A stretch of DNA of 64,000 nt from Didymella arachidicola (taxonomy: Eukaryota; Ascomycota; Dothideomycetes; Pleosporales; Didymellaceae), in assembly GCA_016630955.3 (NCBI GenBank), contig CM049989.1, forward strand, positions 930,001 to 994,000, in the 5' to 3' direction. The notes under the pieces were generated by a model that was given only the letters and a program-made list of their open reading frames with translations, was not told the DNA's origin and did not search any database. Both the position numbers and the translations under genes were made by a program. This document shows positions 36,074-48,407 of the stretch, one piece after another (positions within the stretch are counted from its first letter, which is position 1; the number at the start of each line of letters is the position of its first letter).

Positions 36074-37802
36074 ATGTTCGGTGTTCAGAACAACAATGGT
36101 GTGGAGACCAAGCTTTGCACAGCCGTCAACAATGCGATAAGAGCGCGCAGCGCTGCAGAGCTTGCGTCCATCGTCCTGCTCGAGCCACCCTTCCCAGACA
36201 TCTACCAGGAGCTTATTCAGTCACTGCGGAGCAACTACCCACAGAATGTTGCCAGCTCTGAAAGCCGGCTCGATCAGCTGGTGCGAAAGGTCGTCACAGA
36301 GACAGCCGAGTATGAAGATGAGCAGGGCAAACCAGTCCAGGGCTGGAATGCAATGGTCACTTTTCTTGTGGCGTGGATGACCTTTCTGAGAGACATGGAT
36401 TTGTCCAACCTATTGCATACATATCAAGGCCTTAAAGATCTGCAGGAGTGAGTGACTTCCATGCTGCATCGTACTGTCGCTGACCGGAGTAAGACAAGCA
36501 AACAGCGCTCTGACACACCCAATCAAAGGCGTGCTCATCCTCCCGACCATCGTCAACTATGCCAGAGTCTTTGCACGAGTTGCACTCGGACTTGACAAGC
36601 ACCCAGAACTTATTCAACATTTGCTCACATCAAACGACGAAGGATCGCGAGAGTCTCTGTCGGAGAAAGCAGCCAACGTGGTCCGAGTCGCATTCACTCA
36701 GTGCCTGAATGATCGAGTCGGTACCCAAGACAAGAAGCTCGGGATCTATAAAATGGCAAACATCTGTCTGAAGATTCTGTTTCAAGCTGAGAAGCCCGAA
36801 AGCTGCGAGACCATCTTCAAGAACATCACAAACTCGTCACCTCCGCTGCACATATATCCCAGACCAGAGCAGGTTACTTATCTATACTACCTCGGACGCT
36901 ATCATTTTGCCAATACGGACTTCTACGCGGCACAGCTTGTTCTGGATCACGCATACGACCTAAGTTCGAAGTCGCCTCAGTTCGTCAAGCAACGACGCCT
37001 GTTGCTCATCTACCTTATCGCGTCCAACTTGATCCTTGGACGCCTTCCTACGCAGCACATTTACACGCTCCCCGAGGCTGAAGGATTGAGAGACATCTTC
37101 GACCCAATCGCGAAGACCATCAAATCCGGCAACCTCGAGCGGTTTCGACGAATCACAAACCCTGATCTGTCAGGCAGGACCGCTGCATGGCTCATGAAAT
37201 TCCGGATATTTTACCAGATTGGGAACTACTGTGAAGTCCTAGTATGGCGATCGCTCTTTAGGGCAATCTACAGAAAGACAGGTCAGGAAGGCGGGCAAGA
37301 CGGCGGCATGACCGCTACCACCAGGGCGGCAGTCCTCGATATAAACTTAGTCCAGACGGCATTCTCCATCCTCGAAGCACGCGCGAAGATCAAGAACGAG
37401 GCCATGGCACAGCAGGGCGCCATACCCGGTCAACGCAATTTTGGTCACATCTTCCAGGACCACGCGTCAGTTTCGAAGTCTTCCTACGTGGACCCGGATT
37501 TTGCGGGTGTCGACGGCATTGAGCCGTACAATCATGAGGTGGACGTTGCTGAGGTTGAGTGCATAGCAGCTACACTGATCACACAGGGGTTTGTGGCCGG
37601 ATACATCGACCACGCTTCGGGAAGGCTGGCCCTCTCAGGTTCGAGGAAGCCGGGCGGTGCTGCATTGCATGGTTTCCCAGCGCCGTATGAAGTTATAAAG
37701 AGCAAGAATAACGACAACGTTTTGGGATGGAAGCAGGACGCTGGGGGCAATATGCAAGGACAAGTCATACGAATGAGTGGGGCCAAGGCAGCAGGAGAGT
37801 AG
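36074..37802 (+). CDS. PCI-domain protein of the CSN12/Thp1/PCID2 family
   Basis: Members act in the TREX-2 mRNA-export complex (Thp1, PCID2) or as CSN12 linked to splicing and the signalosome. Exons 36074-36447 and 36506-37802 give 556 residues. The central part has the family helices (THPIKGVLILPTIVNYARVF, RVAFTQCLNDR, KLGIYKMANICLKILFQ, ITNSSPPLHIYPRPEQVTYLYYLG as two pieces, RRLLLIYLIASNLILGRLP). The winged-helix end of the PCI domain is ECIAATLITQGFVAGYIDHASG. A Gly/Gln-rich insert follows the helical array. I cannot decide between the Thp1 and CSN12 branches by eye. Confidence 0.83.
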
Positions 37803-38083
37803 AAAGGCAGATATCTATACCCACGTCGAAGGCTACCAAATAAGCATATTAAGGATTGCGCTTGTGGGGACGCTTGTAGTCTTCAAACGTCTCGTAAGGA
37901 TGCCACTCATCACCAATTCTCAGCGAGTGCCTCCGAGGAATCCAGACTTTGCCATGCTTGCTGCATGTACTGCAGCTGTCGCTCGTATAAATCAATCGTT
38001 CAATTATGAAGAAAAGGGGTATCCATCTCTTTGAACTACAGAACGCCAAATACCACAATGTTCTCTGCCACGGCTCGTGTGGC

Positions 38084-38770
38084 CTATTTGTTCTCTCCGC
38101 CCAGATATCCAACAACGTCTCCACATCTCTCCAACCTCGCCCTCGTTTCTGGTAACCCCTTGTTCAGCCTCCCTAACCCTTCGACCGCTCTCTCCCAGTT
38201 CTTCCTAACCTCGTCATCCCTCGCGATCTTGATGTCCAGCACATGCTCAGCATCCAAGACCTGCGCTTTCTCCAGCTGCGCCATTCTCTGCTCCTCTGCC
38301 GCCCTCTGCTCCGCTTCAAACCGCTCCTCGAACGCCCTAGCACTCTTCTTCGCCGTCTCACGCCGATGTTTCGAAATATTTGCAACCAGCTTATCCCTTT
38401 TCTCGACCTCCTTCGCCAACTTCACCCTCAGCTTCTCGTCAAACGCCTCAAACTCTTCCTCTTCCACGCCCTGCACGCCCTCAGCTACCACGCCCTCCAT
38501 CCCATCCCCGTCCCTAATACCTCCGCCGCGACTCTGTGCGACGACGTCGAGCCCATTGATTGTGATGTTGTTCCGCAAGCCGGCGAGAACTTGCGCGACG
38601 AAGGCATCGACTAGGACTTCTGTTTGGGCGCGTAGGTCGTCGACGCTGTCGGAGGGCTGTGCGGGGAGATGCAGATCGAGTTTTCGGCGCGCAGCGGTGC
38701 GGATTTGCGATGTGAGATATGTGAGGTCGCTGGGTGATTGGAGCTCGATCTTGCGGTGCTCGGATTGCAT
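38084..38770 (-). CDS. NSL1: Kinetochore MIS12-complex subunit NSL1/Mis14
   Basis: Nsl1 is part of the MIND/MIS12 complex that links centromere chromatin to the Ndc80 complex. It is a single exon of 228 residues; the ATG opens MQSEHRKIELQSPSDL. Family landmarks near the N-terminus are RKIELQSP, DLTYLTSQIRTAARRKLDLHL, EVLVDAFVAQVL and NNITINGLDV. The C-terminal half is a charged coiled coil (KLRVKLAKEVEKRDKLVANI). In-frame codons extend upstream to 38866 without changing the family match. The 281-bp interval to the PCI gene downstream shows no convincing gene. Confidence 0.88.
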   Translation of the reverse strand: MQSEHRKIELQSPSDLTYLTSQIRTAARRKLDLHLPAQPSDSVDDLRAQTEVLVDAFVAQVLAGLRNNITINGLDVVAQSRGGGIRDGDGMEGVVAEGVQGVEEEEFEAFDEKLRVKLAKEVEKRDKLVANISKHRRETAKKSARAFEERFEAEQRAAEEQRMAQLEKAQVLDAEHVLDIKIARDDEVRKNWERAVEGLGRLNKGLPETRARLERCGDVVGYLGGENK

Positions 38771-39307
38771 TGTGTTGGTGCGTGGTTTGGCAATTGCGCG
38801 TCGTGCGCTGTAGACAGTGTGCTGTTGTGCGCCGCAGTAGATTGCCAACTCTGATCTTTTATTCAAGCACGGGAATTGTGATTTTCAAAGTGGGGGAGGT
38901 TGCGTATTTGTGTCGTTGGAGTATGAGCTGTGTATTGACTTGACCTTTGTTTTGGTGTTGTTCGCTGGGAGATCTCCACGCGCCTGTCGCGCTAAAGACA
39001 AGCCGAGGTGGGGCTGCCGTGTGCGCTCACCGGTAAGGGAAGTTGCAGTGAGGCTTGATGACAAGTCACTTTAATGGCTATTTGACAGCACACATAAAGC
39101 TCGGGTGTATCTAACGTATTACATGTCCAACTGATATAAATGGCGACCGTCCGAATATGACAACGCCCTATCGCCTGATCCGCAAGTCTAAACGCCTGCC
39201 GCCCAGAAGTGTCCGTGAAAGCCGCATAGTCCATAAAGCATTGTATATACGCCGTAGAGCCCCTCCTTTACGCCTCTTCTTTATGCATAGCTGTGCGGTG
39301 CCTAGCC
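38771..39307. other. Intergenic, promoter of NSL1
   Basis: This non-coding interval lies upstream of NSL1 and downstream of the small minus-strand gene at 39308-39895. No feature was recognised. Confidence 0.5.
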
Positions 39308-39895
39308 TCAAGATGAAGGGAACATGTTCTTGACCTCTTCATCTGTCACCACGATATCCTCGACAGGGTCCTGTCGGCGCTCAAGGTCGTCGAAGTGGAA
39401 GTCGGCGTAGCTGGGCAGGAACATTTCTGGTGCATTGTTAGTGCTTAGTTCTCGACCACACCTTGTTATCGCCTGTGCGAAGCCTGAAGATCGGGTCGCG
39501 GGGTTGCGGAAACGTACCTTGGTTCCAGTCAAACCCCTGGCTGGCCTTCACACAGGTAATGAGCCTGGGGAACTCAGCATCCCCAATGTTGACGACTGTG
39601 TGCTCGGCTTTGGAGAACGACGCGGCTGTCCATTGTTAGCACTCCATCTATCATGACGAGCTTATCGCGGCTTATCGATATGGTGACGATAAGAGCTCCG
39701 CGCAGCAACGTACTGGGGAGACTACATACACATGAGACTCGGCCTCCTCAGTTTGCTCGCTGACTGTGGGCTTGCAGACTCGAAGCTGCCGTACGAGGAC
39801 TGCTGGAAGCTCGAGGAGCTGCTGATCGACGTAGACTCGCTCGCTCGCTCGAGCTGCTTGTTCTTGCGCTTGGGGATAGCGATGGAGGACGACAT
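39308..39895 (-). CDS. Small conserved-type protein of unknown function
   Basis: Three exons, 39895-39730, 39625-39518 and 39426-39308, give 130 residues in consistent phase. The N-terminus is Lys/Ser-rich (MSSSIAIPKRKNKQLERAS, SSSSSFQQSSYGSFES). The C-terminal half is more ordered (FSKAEHTVVNIGDAEFPRL, CVKASQGFDWNQ, MFLPSYADFHFDDLERR, VEDIVVTDEEVKNMFPSS) and looks like a conserved fungal sequence. I recognise no domain. Three clean splice junctions that keep the frame support a real gene. Confidence 0.72.
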
Positions 39896-40830
39896 GCTTG
39901 CGATTGGGCTTAAGAAATGCTAGTAAACCCTCCCGAACGAGTTCAAATGTACAGAAGATGTGTGGGTATCATGAAGAGGAGGAGATTTGAGACGTGAAGT
40001 TCAAGTCACAACCTCAAGGAGTCAGATGCGAGGCAGCCAATCAGACTGCGCGACTGCCTGGCGATCGCAGCGCTAGTCGACGCGCGTGTGACAGGTACGG
40101 AAGGGATGATGATGCTATATGATGCCATGTGCTATCGCGGGACGCGAGGATCATGCAGGTGCTTTCAGGTGCCAACGTAAGCCGCTGTTTGCGTATCAGG
40201 CTCATTGCGTCTGATCTCCAACGATCATCATGATGTCTGCAGCAGTGTTAATATTCATGAACTGACTGACGTAGTCCGGTTGGCGTCCCATCACTAGCAT
40301 CACGCCGAAGACGGGGAACACTTGCGCGATCAAATATTCCATTACCCCGGGACAGGACGCTTGAAACTAACCCATCATATCGTACACGTTGCTCATGGAC
40401 AAGAGAGCACATAATCGGTCCTGCCGAAGCATGAATTCGACATTAACATCCCACCTCGCTATGAAACTTCCCAATAGTGTAACAGGTGTACAGAGCGAGT
40501 GTTTAGAAAGACAAAGTAAAACAACGCTAGTACGGAATTTCGACACTATCTGTCCGAAGCCCATAGCCTCATCTCATGATGGCGCTCTTCGAGTCTCTTC
40601 ATCAACTTTCGCAGTCTCCTGAAAGAAATCCAGCAGTGCCACCACCTTAGGGTATCCCAACAAGACCAGCACAAGACCCAGTGAACTCCGCGGCGCCGTA
40701 GAAATAGTCGTGGGTGAAGATAGAAGGATTACGTACGTCGAGGAGGGCGTCAAACGGCAGTGACAACATAGCAAAATCCGGGGGTATCATAGTGTCTTCG
40801 TGGAAGCTCGCGCGACGGGACGAGACGAGT
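39896..40830. other. Intergenic, no convincing gene
   Basis: About 0.9 kb lies between the small gene and the RasGAP gene. Short open frames near 40389-40622 and 40574-40952 lack family features. No repeat or RNA gene was seen. Confidence 0.5.
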
Positions 40831-43383
40831 CTACCATCCCTTCTTTCGCGCAAAACGCCTGTTGAGGAGGACCAACACCTTGGAGACGTTAAATTGGACG
40901 TACTCCAGATCCAGGTCCTCTTGGTTATCCTTCTGCATCTCGAGCAGATCATCCAGCTTCAAGTCCAGCTCCAACAGGCCCCGATTGCGGCCCTTGTAGT
41001 GCAATGAGATGACGAATGTCCCTGGTAATGGACTCGTAAAGTTGAAGTAGATGTTCGCTCGCCGGTTCTCGGGAACGTTGCTCTTCTGGATGACGCCTTC
41101 CTTTTCCAATTGCTGATGCGTGAACTTGTAAGGTCCTAACACCTGATGTTTCTGTTGTTTTCTTGTCTTGCCTTCCGACTGGCTTCGAACGTTGTGCAAA
41201 TAGGACTTGTATGTCTCCAGCTGACCGACCAGGTAGTTGTTGTGGTCGCGTATTGTCCGGTAGACTTCTTCGAGCTTCCTTGTCTCATCAATCGTTTTTT
41301 CCTTCATCGAGCCTAGATGAACAAGTTCTTGTTCGACCTCGTCTCTGAGCAGGGAGAAACCATCTTCTTTGTCAATGACACCCAGATCTTGCAGCTGGCT
41401 TAAGAGCTCCATGCTGCGAATGCCCTTCTTCACCATGACTGAGTCGTTTTTCGTTGTTGCTGCAGCCTCGGCAATCCTGTCGAGCCTCAATGGCCTCCGG
41501 GTGACCGAGGTGTTGGGTGGTAGCGAACGAAGTATCAAGACAAATGTGCTCTTCGCCTCCATGAAAAAGATTTCCTCTTGTGTAATGTCGAGTGCTGCAG
41601 TTAGATCGTCAAGCGGGGTTTCCCATTTGCTGAACAGCGGCAGATTGATAGCTCTGTTCTCTTTGCGTGGAAGTTGAGCCGGTGCCGGCCCAAGCTCTTG
41701 CAAGATCACACCCAGATGTGAACTGTCGTCTCTTGCCTGAAGCAAGTCAGTAACCCTATCTTTGGCGTCATCCCTTCGCGCAAGCTTTGAGCTTACCAAC
41801 TCCGTCGCATGCCTCTCCAGCAATTGATGCGTTGCATAGACTTCGTTGAGGGTGATTGACAGTTCGAGATCTCTCTTCGACAACGCGACATAATTGTCCA
41901 TTTCCAGAGTCTCGTAAAAGTCCTGTACTTCGCAAAGATCAAGGAGGAATTTGTTGATGCGATCCTTGTTCTGGTGGACGAATGGCTGGAGTTTAGCCAT
42001 GTACGGCTCCTTTGCATAAGAGGGCTTGTTGGCCAGGTTCTGCAGCATTTTTGCAATGTAGGTAAGCGTTCGCTTCGGGTTCTCGGCGGGTGTTGCGTCG
42101 ATGAGCATGTATGATCTTGGCGTGACGATGGCAGGGTTGATGAAACGCAGGAAGAAGAAGCCACCAATGAGTGTGCAGATGGTCTGATCCTGCGCGTCCG
42201 GGTACTTGCGTCGTGACAAACTGCGAATCTGCTTGCAGATCCAGCGGATACCATACGGTGTCTCCTCAAGACCCTTGATGATAGTCGAGAGGAAGTTGTT
42301 TGCGATTTCCATGAGCATATTCACGCGGGGCGCGATAATCTGCTGGACCTTTTCGTTCTCAGCAGCCTGCTCAGCTGTGACACCCTTCGGAAGGTGTGCT
42401 GGCAGCTGCCCCTGTTCTTCGAGTTCGGCGATCATCTTCTCGTAAACCTTTAGAGGGTTGATTTCCAGGTCGAGGTCCTTGAGCTCGATCAGGGAGTTGA
42501 TGCTATCCTGCAGCACGACTTTGAGGTAGCTCTGCCCTGGGCCTCTTCGCGTATATGTGGTCATCATTCGAGATACGGGAGTGTTGGCGCGCAGCAGTGA
42601 GCTGTAGTCCGGTGTGTTGTCGAATTGGAATGTGAGTACAGACTGTTCAAGTGGTCAACAGAGTACAAGCAGAAGGGCATTGTGTTGGGTACCTGGAACA
42701 TGGTCAAGAGCAAGTGTTCTTCACGGCTCTCGTACTGGTTGCCATAGATGGTGAACATGACTGTTTGGAGCAGCGCATCGATCTCAGCCATGGACACCAG
42801 TCGGCAGAGGTGAGCAATGTGTCGTGGTTCAGATTGGAGCAGAAACAGCAGATTGCCGTATCGCTGTGTCTTCTCGTCGTTAGGGAAAGATCCCTCCTGC
42901 AACTCGAGTCCGTCTTCGAGGTGGCTGGCAACTTCGTTTTGCTGTGACATGGTCAGTTGGTGCACTAGACGCTCGAGCCAGAACAACGCATACCTCTTCC
43001 AAAGCCATGCGATTCTGGATTAGCAATGCTATCCTCGAGTCGAGGTACCGGACATCTTTCTCGAGCACGAAGTTCTTCTTCGACTGGGACGAGATCTTGG
43101 CTTTGAGCTCTCGGAGTATCTTCTGGGCTGCCAATTGTCAGTCACTGTTCGAGCAGTCGTGCTGTTACAACGCACCTCTGGCTAGATCGTCTTCGATTTC
43201 GAGTTCCTTATCTTTGGCTGACATGGACAAATACAGCGCCGTGACCGAGTACCGCTTCGACTGGCGCACTGACCGCGAGCCGTCGTGGGATGACATTGTG
43301 TTCTGGCGCGAGACGGGGACGAAGGAGGATGTGGTGGAGGAGGTCGAGGCCCGGGATGGGGCATGAAGCATTGAGACGGCCAT
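40831..43383 (-). CDS. gap1: Ras GTPase-activating protein, IQGAP-type (gap1/gapA)
   Basis: This protein speeds GTP hydrolysis by Ras and so limits Ras signalling in growth and mating. Exons 43383-43176, 43127-42994, 42941-42693 and 42642-40831 give 800 residues, close to fission-yeast Gap1. After a Ser-rich N-terminus comes a coiled coil (AQKILRELKAKISSQSKK). The RasGAP domain spans about residues 150-470, with PYGIRWICKQIRSL, the arginine-rich family core FFFLRFINPAIVTP and KMLQNLANKPSY. The C-terminal RasGAP_C region (KQQKHQVLGPYKFTHQQLEK, VQFNVSKVLVLLNRRFARK) is shared with IQGAPs. The start is the first in-frame ATG; open codons upstream lack an ATG. Confidence 0.93.
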
Positions 43384-43839
43384 GTCGATGGGCTGCTGCT
43401 GATTGCTGCAACGACGGGCGGAGAGAGGATGTAGTTGGCGGTTGCACGGGTCGCGGGGCGTCGACGACAAAGAAGTCAGCACTCAGGAACGTGTGCGACT
43501 GTGTGCTGATCGCAGTAACACCCGGCGCCGCAGCGCTTTGTCGGGGGTAACAGGCGGACAACGCTCTTTGTGCGCACAGAGGTGCCGCAGCGGAGATGCC
43601 CGTCCAGCGAGGCTGTCGAGGCGCTGTGGTGAGGGTCTGTCGCAGTCGTGTGTGACAGGCGTCAGCGCAGCAGGCGTCAGGGTCTCGAGGCGCGGCGGCG
43701 ACGAGCGTGGGCAGTGTGTCTGCGCCGAGCGAGTTCAAGGTCGGGAAGACGGAGGGTGGAAAGCGCGCGCTGAGGAAGTCGCGATGGGCAGTGCGGGGAC
43801 AGCACGGAACATCAACGTGAGCGACAGGAGAACCAGGTC

Positions 43840-43874
43840 GGTTGACAGCAGGCCAACAGCAGGTTAACAGCAGG
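43840..43874. repeat. Three imperfect 11-bp tandem copies
   Basis: The units read GGTTGACAGCA, GGCCAACAGCA and GGTTAACAGCA, followed by GG. They lie in the gap1 upstream region. Function is unknown; replication slippage is a sufficient explanation. Confidence 0.6.
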
Positions 43875-44296
43875 CGGGCTGCGACATTCCAGAAGAGCGA
43901 CGCGTCTCTGGGGCAAATGAGCGGGCAAGGAGGGGAGCACCTCAGAACGTGAAGCGCAGAGTGTAGGGCACCAGTGATGGGCGGGCGGAAAGGAGCAGCA
44001 GCGTATGTTTCAGCGCGTGGCCGGCTGTGAAGTGGGCCAGGGTGTAAATGGGGTGGAGAGCTTGCTGCAGACGGTCCGCTACAAGGAAGCGGGAAAGGGA
44101 AGTCGCAATTGCACCGAGCCCTCGCACTCCGCGAGAACTGAGCGTTTGCACCGATGCAGCAATCAGCGCGCGTAGAGATGGAGAGGCGAGCATGCACAGA
44201 GGGGCCAGGATGCCGGGGGCAGGGTTCGCATGCATGCTGCGCCCGCTGCAGCTCTGATGAAACGGTGGTCAGGTGCTGTGTTTTCCCCTGTCTCTG

Positions 44297-44344
44297 CCCT
44301 AACGAGCGCCCTAACGAGAGCCCTAACGAGAGCCCTAACGAGAG
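44297..44344. repeat. 12-bp minisatellite, four copies (CCCTAACGAGAG)
   Basis: The first unit is CCCTAACGAGCG and the next three are CCCTAACGAGAG or end in CG. Each unit holds the telomere-like hexamer CCCTAA, but the 12-bp period is not a telomere array. It lies about 0.9 kb upstream of gap1. Confidence 0.75.
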
Positions 44345-44463
44345 CGGCTCGCGCACTGGCAGAGATGCTAGTCAGGAACCAGACGTCAAGGCCAACCTGT
44401 GCCAAACCTCCATTCATCGCGCTGCCGTGCCTGCGCGAACGCTCGCCGTCGCTACCCAGCGCC

Positions 44464-44491
44464 CACTGCTCACTGCTCACTGCTCACTGCT
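44464..44491. repeat. 7-bp tandem repeat CACTGCT, four copies
   Basis: Four exact head-to-tail copies are visible. They lie in the same non-coding, repeat-prone stretch upstream of gap1. This is probably slippage. Confidence 0.75.
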
Positions 44492-45159
44492 CTGGCCTGC
44501 CATGGCAACGGAATGCGCTCGCCGGCCGCACCCCAGAGCAGTGCTCCCTCGGCCCAATTGCACCGTGATTGTGGACGACTATCGCAAATCGCAATGTATA
44601 TTGATAACGATTCATTTGAAATACCACCCGCCGCCCGTCTTCAGCTACATTGCAGTACCAAGTGGGCTCGATGACTGCCATTGTATTGGAGACTGCGCCC
44701 AGTCCTGTTCAAGAATCGAACAAATCACGCCACTACCAGTTTGATCCTTCACATGCAGCCATGAGCCGGCAACGCATTCTTCGTCTACCCGCGCTGAACG
44801 CACCGCGAGCCACGGATCTCAATCCGATCCCACTACCCAGCCAAGCGAGCGCCAAGCTGCGCAGACGTTCGTATGGGAAATCCTGCTCACGAATGCGCCG
44901 TGAGCAAACGAGGACGCCTAAGATTCAATGTAGATCTGTTCGTTATATCCGTAAAAATGACGCCACAAATGCTGCTATCGTAGCTCATAAAGTATGAAAA
45001 GCCCGTAAAACATGAACACCGCATCTCTTGTTTCCTTCGCGGACGTGTTCCTGAATCCTGACTCTTGGGGCTCGACTCTATTGTTGTCCGTGCGTGGCGA
45101 TCATTACGCCCGTTCCCCAAGCTGGCCAGGAATGCATGTAGTGGAGCGTGCCTGTGCGC

Positions 45160-47246
45160 TCAGCGCACCATGACCGCAAGAACACTCATCAACCCAAAGT
45201 AGCTGTGTGCATTAGTTTCGCTGTCAGGAACAAGTCCAAAAGCACGACGAGCAACGAACGCAGGCGGAAAGCGGAAAGAGTCAGTCCGCAGAGCGCCGCC
45301 TTGCCTCTCTGCCAGGATGCAACCAATAGAGAAAAGCACTCACATCGAAGCCGCGTACATCCACTCCCGAACGGTCATGATGGCCATCAACTCTGGCGTC
45401 AGCGTGACTGTCCTTAGCCCCGCAGCGCTGATAAGCGCGATAACGACGATGCGTCCAAGCAAGCCGGGCACGATCGAAAAAGCTACGAACGGCAAGAGCG
45501 GAAGCCACATGGCCACATGCTGGTTTGTCCCCGCACCATGATCAATATTTGCATGCCGTTTCGACGAAAATGTCACCAAGTCGGTCTGGCGCTCAAGGAA
45601 GCGGCTTTCCGCCTCATGAATAGGGTTGCGCTGCTTCATCCACGCTCGATACTTTTCAACGTCTGATGGGCGAGCAGATGGCAAGTGCTTGACGTCGCTG
45701 AAGGTCGATAAAGCCTTGTCTACTTTGGTCAGCGGCGTCTATCGAATAAAATGCCTGTCACACGGCGTTTGATAGGAGACGCAATAGATCACTTACTGTA
45801 TTGCTCGAGCTTCAGGAAGACCCGACCGAGCACGTCAAGCCTCTGGCGGTGCAGGTCGTTTCCGAACTGGGTGTCTCCTCGCCGGGAGGCGGGGTGGCGG
45901 TGCCCTGTCTGAGCGCCTGGTGATGCTTCGGCGATCTCTTGATCGAGTTGGCGAAGTTCTTCTTCCAGCTCACTAATCTCGTCTTGCAGATGAAGTAGAA
46001 CACGATGGTTCAACTGCTCGAACTTACGGTATGCCGGCACGACAGCGTCATCTTTTCTCCCCTTTTTCAGTTCGCTTAGCTTGTGAGCCAGAAGCTCATA
46101 GCCGATCATCGTGTCGTGACTTGAGCCTCCCTTGGCCGGATGCTGAGGGATCATAGCCATATGCTGGGCAGTAACAACATGCGCAGCAATAGGCGACTGC
46201 ATAACATTGGGAGGCACATGGCTGGCTATCGGTGAGTGGTGTGGATAAGCAGCCGCAGGTTCCAGCGTGTACGATATGGCTAACGGCGGTGGGAAAGAGG
46301 TGTTGGGAGGCCAAGCTGAGGTTTGGCTCGCTGTCGTGCTGAAATTCGTTGGTGATGCGCCTGAATACATCCGTGGATCGTTGAAAGGCACAGCTGGTTG
46401 CATATGTGGGGACATGACACCTGCATACGGCACATTGTGGTGCGGCTGAGGGCTCTGGAGCACGTGACCAGGCCTAAGGTGAGCTGCGTGCGTGTTCGCG
46501 TTGGGCGGGTAGTTCCAGTAAGGAGCTGTTTGAGATGGATGTTGTGCATCGCCCCCATCATAATTACTCTCCTCATCACTATATTCCTCGCTGTCCTCGG
46601 CAGGTCCGTCCCCGGAACCATGAACGAAGCTGCTTGCGTACAAGGGCTTCCCTGAAGCATTCTGGTACTGGCCAAAGTAAGGTGCTCCATTGCTGTGTGA
46701 CCTTCTGGTAGAGGTCGGAGATGTCCTTGGAGTCTCATGCCCACCTTCACTGGCATCTGAACTGTCCTCAGCACGGGAGTCCAATGATGTTACTGATGGA
46801 GACGACGCTTGCAAGATGCTATGAGCGTCGCTGTGCGTAACTTGTGCGTGAGGATCCTCTTCTAGAAATTGGAACACTTCAGACTGTGTCGTCTCGGTGC
46901 CGGCGACAGACGGCGCGGCAGAATGCTTGCTACGCTTTACTTTTCCTTTACTCGATTTTTCCTTACGACGCCGTTCGTCACGCTGAGACCTCTCAGTGAT
47001 GGTAGTATTACTTTCGTTCGCTGTGCTAGGCTGGGTCAGGCCGGAGAGTACGGAGGTCAGAGACGAGTTTGAGTGTTTGGCAGGGCTTCCAGCACGGCGC
47101 CCAAGTGAGCCTTGCTTGGGGCGGACTCGCATCCGGCTAGAGTTGCTGTCCTCAGAGTGACGACGACGCATCGAACCTGTTGTAGAGCTTCTGCTCCTAC
47201 TAGTTGTGTTGTCATGTCTTTCGTGGATCTGTCTAAGGTTTGGCAT
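45160..47246 (-). CDS. DUF6594-type protein with C-terminal membrane segments
   Basis: Exons 47246-45797, 45719-45344 and 45202-45160 give 622 residues. The N-terminal 350 residues are Ser/His/Pro-rich and look disordered. The C-terminal part has the DUF6594 pattern: GYELLAHKLSELKKGRKDD, FEQLNHRVLLHLQDEISELE, RQLDQEIAEA, LDVLGRVFLKLEQY, KYRAWMKQRNPIHEAESRFL and DLVTF. Two or three hydrophobic segments follow (MWLPLLPFVAFSIVPGLLG, RIVVIALISAAGL, YAASIYFGLMSVLAVMV). The last short exon was added because it restores the final membrane helix. The true start may lie farther 5': open coding-like sequence continues in frame to an acceptor at about 47495 (ADYETPFEGTAAPARRRPS). Its function is unknown. 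Confidence 0.78.
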
Positions 47247-47495
47247 GTGCCCTACGGCATCATCCTCCCGGTACGCGTCTTCCTCCTCATAAATAGGCTC
47301 TGGCGCGGCAGGTGTATGGCTTTTGGATATCTTTTTCAGAGTTCGTCTACTGGCTTTGGATATTTTGAAATCTCCATCGTCTGTTACCGCAGAGGATGGG
47401 ACTGTTGAGTGGGGAGCATCGTCGGCGCTCCTGACACGTGAAGGTCGGCGTCGTGCTGGGGCTGCAGTACCCTCGAATGGGGTCTCGTAGTCCGC

Positions 47496-48407
47496 CTACA
47501 GGTTCACCACACATCGATCAGTATCCAGAAGGCACAGTGGGCCAGAGAACCACGGAGGCGCAGATCATCACCCACCATGCCACGTTATGCCTGCCGTATG
47601 CGTTGTCCGCCGACGGATGACGCGCTTGCTTCAGTGGATCTGATGCTGTCGACGACGACTCAGGGCGAGCGCGCCGGCCGTAGCTGGTAGAAGAGTATAG
47701 ACGGTAGTGCAGCGTGCGATTTCTTGCATGCTGGGAGCGAAGGGAAGCAAACAACGTGTGACGTGGGCGGGCTGTGAAGGACAAAGCAAGGAAGGCAATC
47801 GTGATGTTCGTCTTACACGTCACCGAATGGGCGTCGAGGCAGGCACACAAGCTGAGAGGCAGGGCAAAGAAATTTGAGCGACGTGCAGCCCTCCAGCCAG
47901 TGGGCCGACGCAACATGCATCATTGTGCTTCGGTGCCCAAAGCTTGTGGGAGGTGGAGTTGCAGCTGCGGAAGTGTGCGCTTCAGCCAATCAAGGGCCGA
48001 CAAAGGCCGTCAAGCGAACCGGTCGCCTACGCCTCGATAAGCTGCCTCAGAGCCCGGGGAGCTGTGTCCTGAACGATGCTCTTGTCGCTGGCAACGGCTT
48101 TGGTATTGAGCTATTTGCTGCACCGGCGACCTCCGACATCCGTTCGCGGCACCTGACCTGTGCCTTCCACTTTTGGGCACCTAGGTACTCATCATGTAAG
48201 CAGCTGATAGCAGGAATCGGTTTCGTCGGCTGCTTCAGACGTAAACACCGTGCTATATGAGCTCTTGCCCTCAGGGTGCAACAATCTCCGTCTGTGTTCT
48301 GTCACTACCTGAATATTAACTGAAGTCAGCTTGACCGCCGCCCCCACTGTTGAGCGCGCTACCCCTCCAACATCACACATAACGGCGCTCTTGCTCTGAC
48401 AGACGAC
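47496..48407. other. Divergent upstream region between the DUF6594 gene and URC4
   Basis: The part near 47590-47700 (minus) may hold a 5' exon of the DUF6594 gene (TSYGRRARPESSSTASDPLK), but the donor site is weak. The rest shows no gene, RNA or repeat. Confidence 0.45.

Larger units (their letters stand above)
43384..45159. other. Long G/C-rich upstream region of gap1 with tandem repeats
   Basis: About 1.8 kb carries no supported gene. Long open frames on both strands are explained by high G/C content and short tandem repeats. Three repeat tracts are listed separately. The part near 44900-45160 is the 3' flank of the DUF6594 gene. Confidence 0.5.

Noticed and set aside
37849..38124. Minus-strand frame ending in DEWHPYETFEDYKRPHKRNP
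   Set aside because: It looks somewhat protein-like but overlaps the NSL1 3' end, and I found no splice that makes it part of a larger gene.
44297..44344. CCCTAA units as an interstitial telomere
   Set aside because: The period is 12 bp rather than 6 and the rest of each unit is not telomeric.
43208..44356. Minus-strand open frame of about 380 codons overlapping the first gap1 exon
   Set aside because: Its composition is Arg/Pro/Leu low complexity and part is a translation of the 12-bp tandem repeat. The gap1 exon uses another frame.
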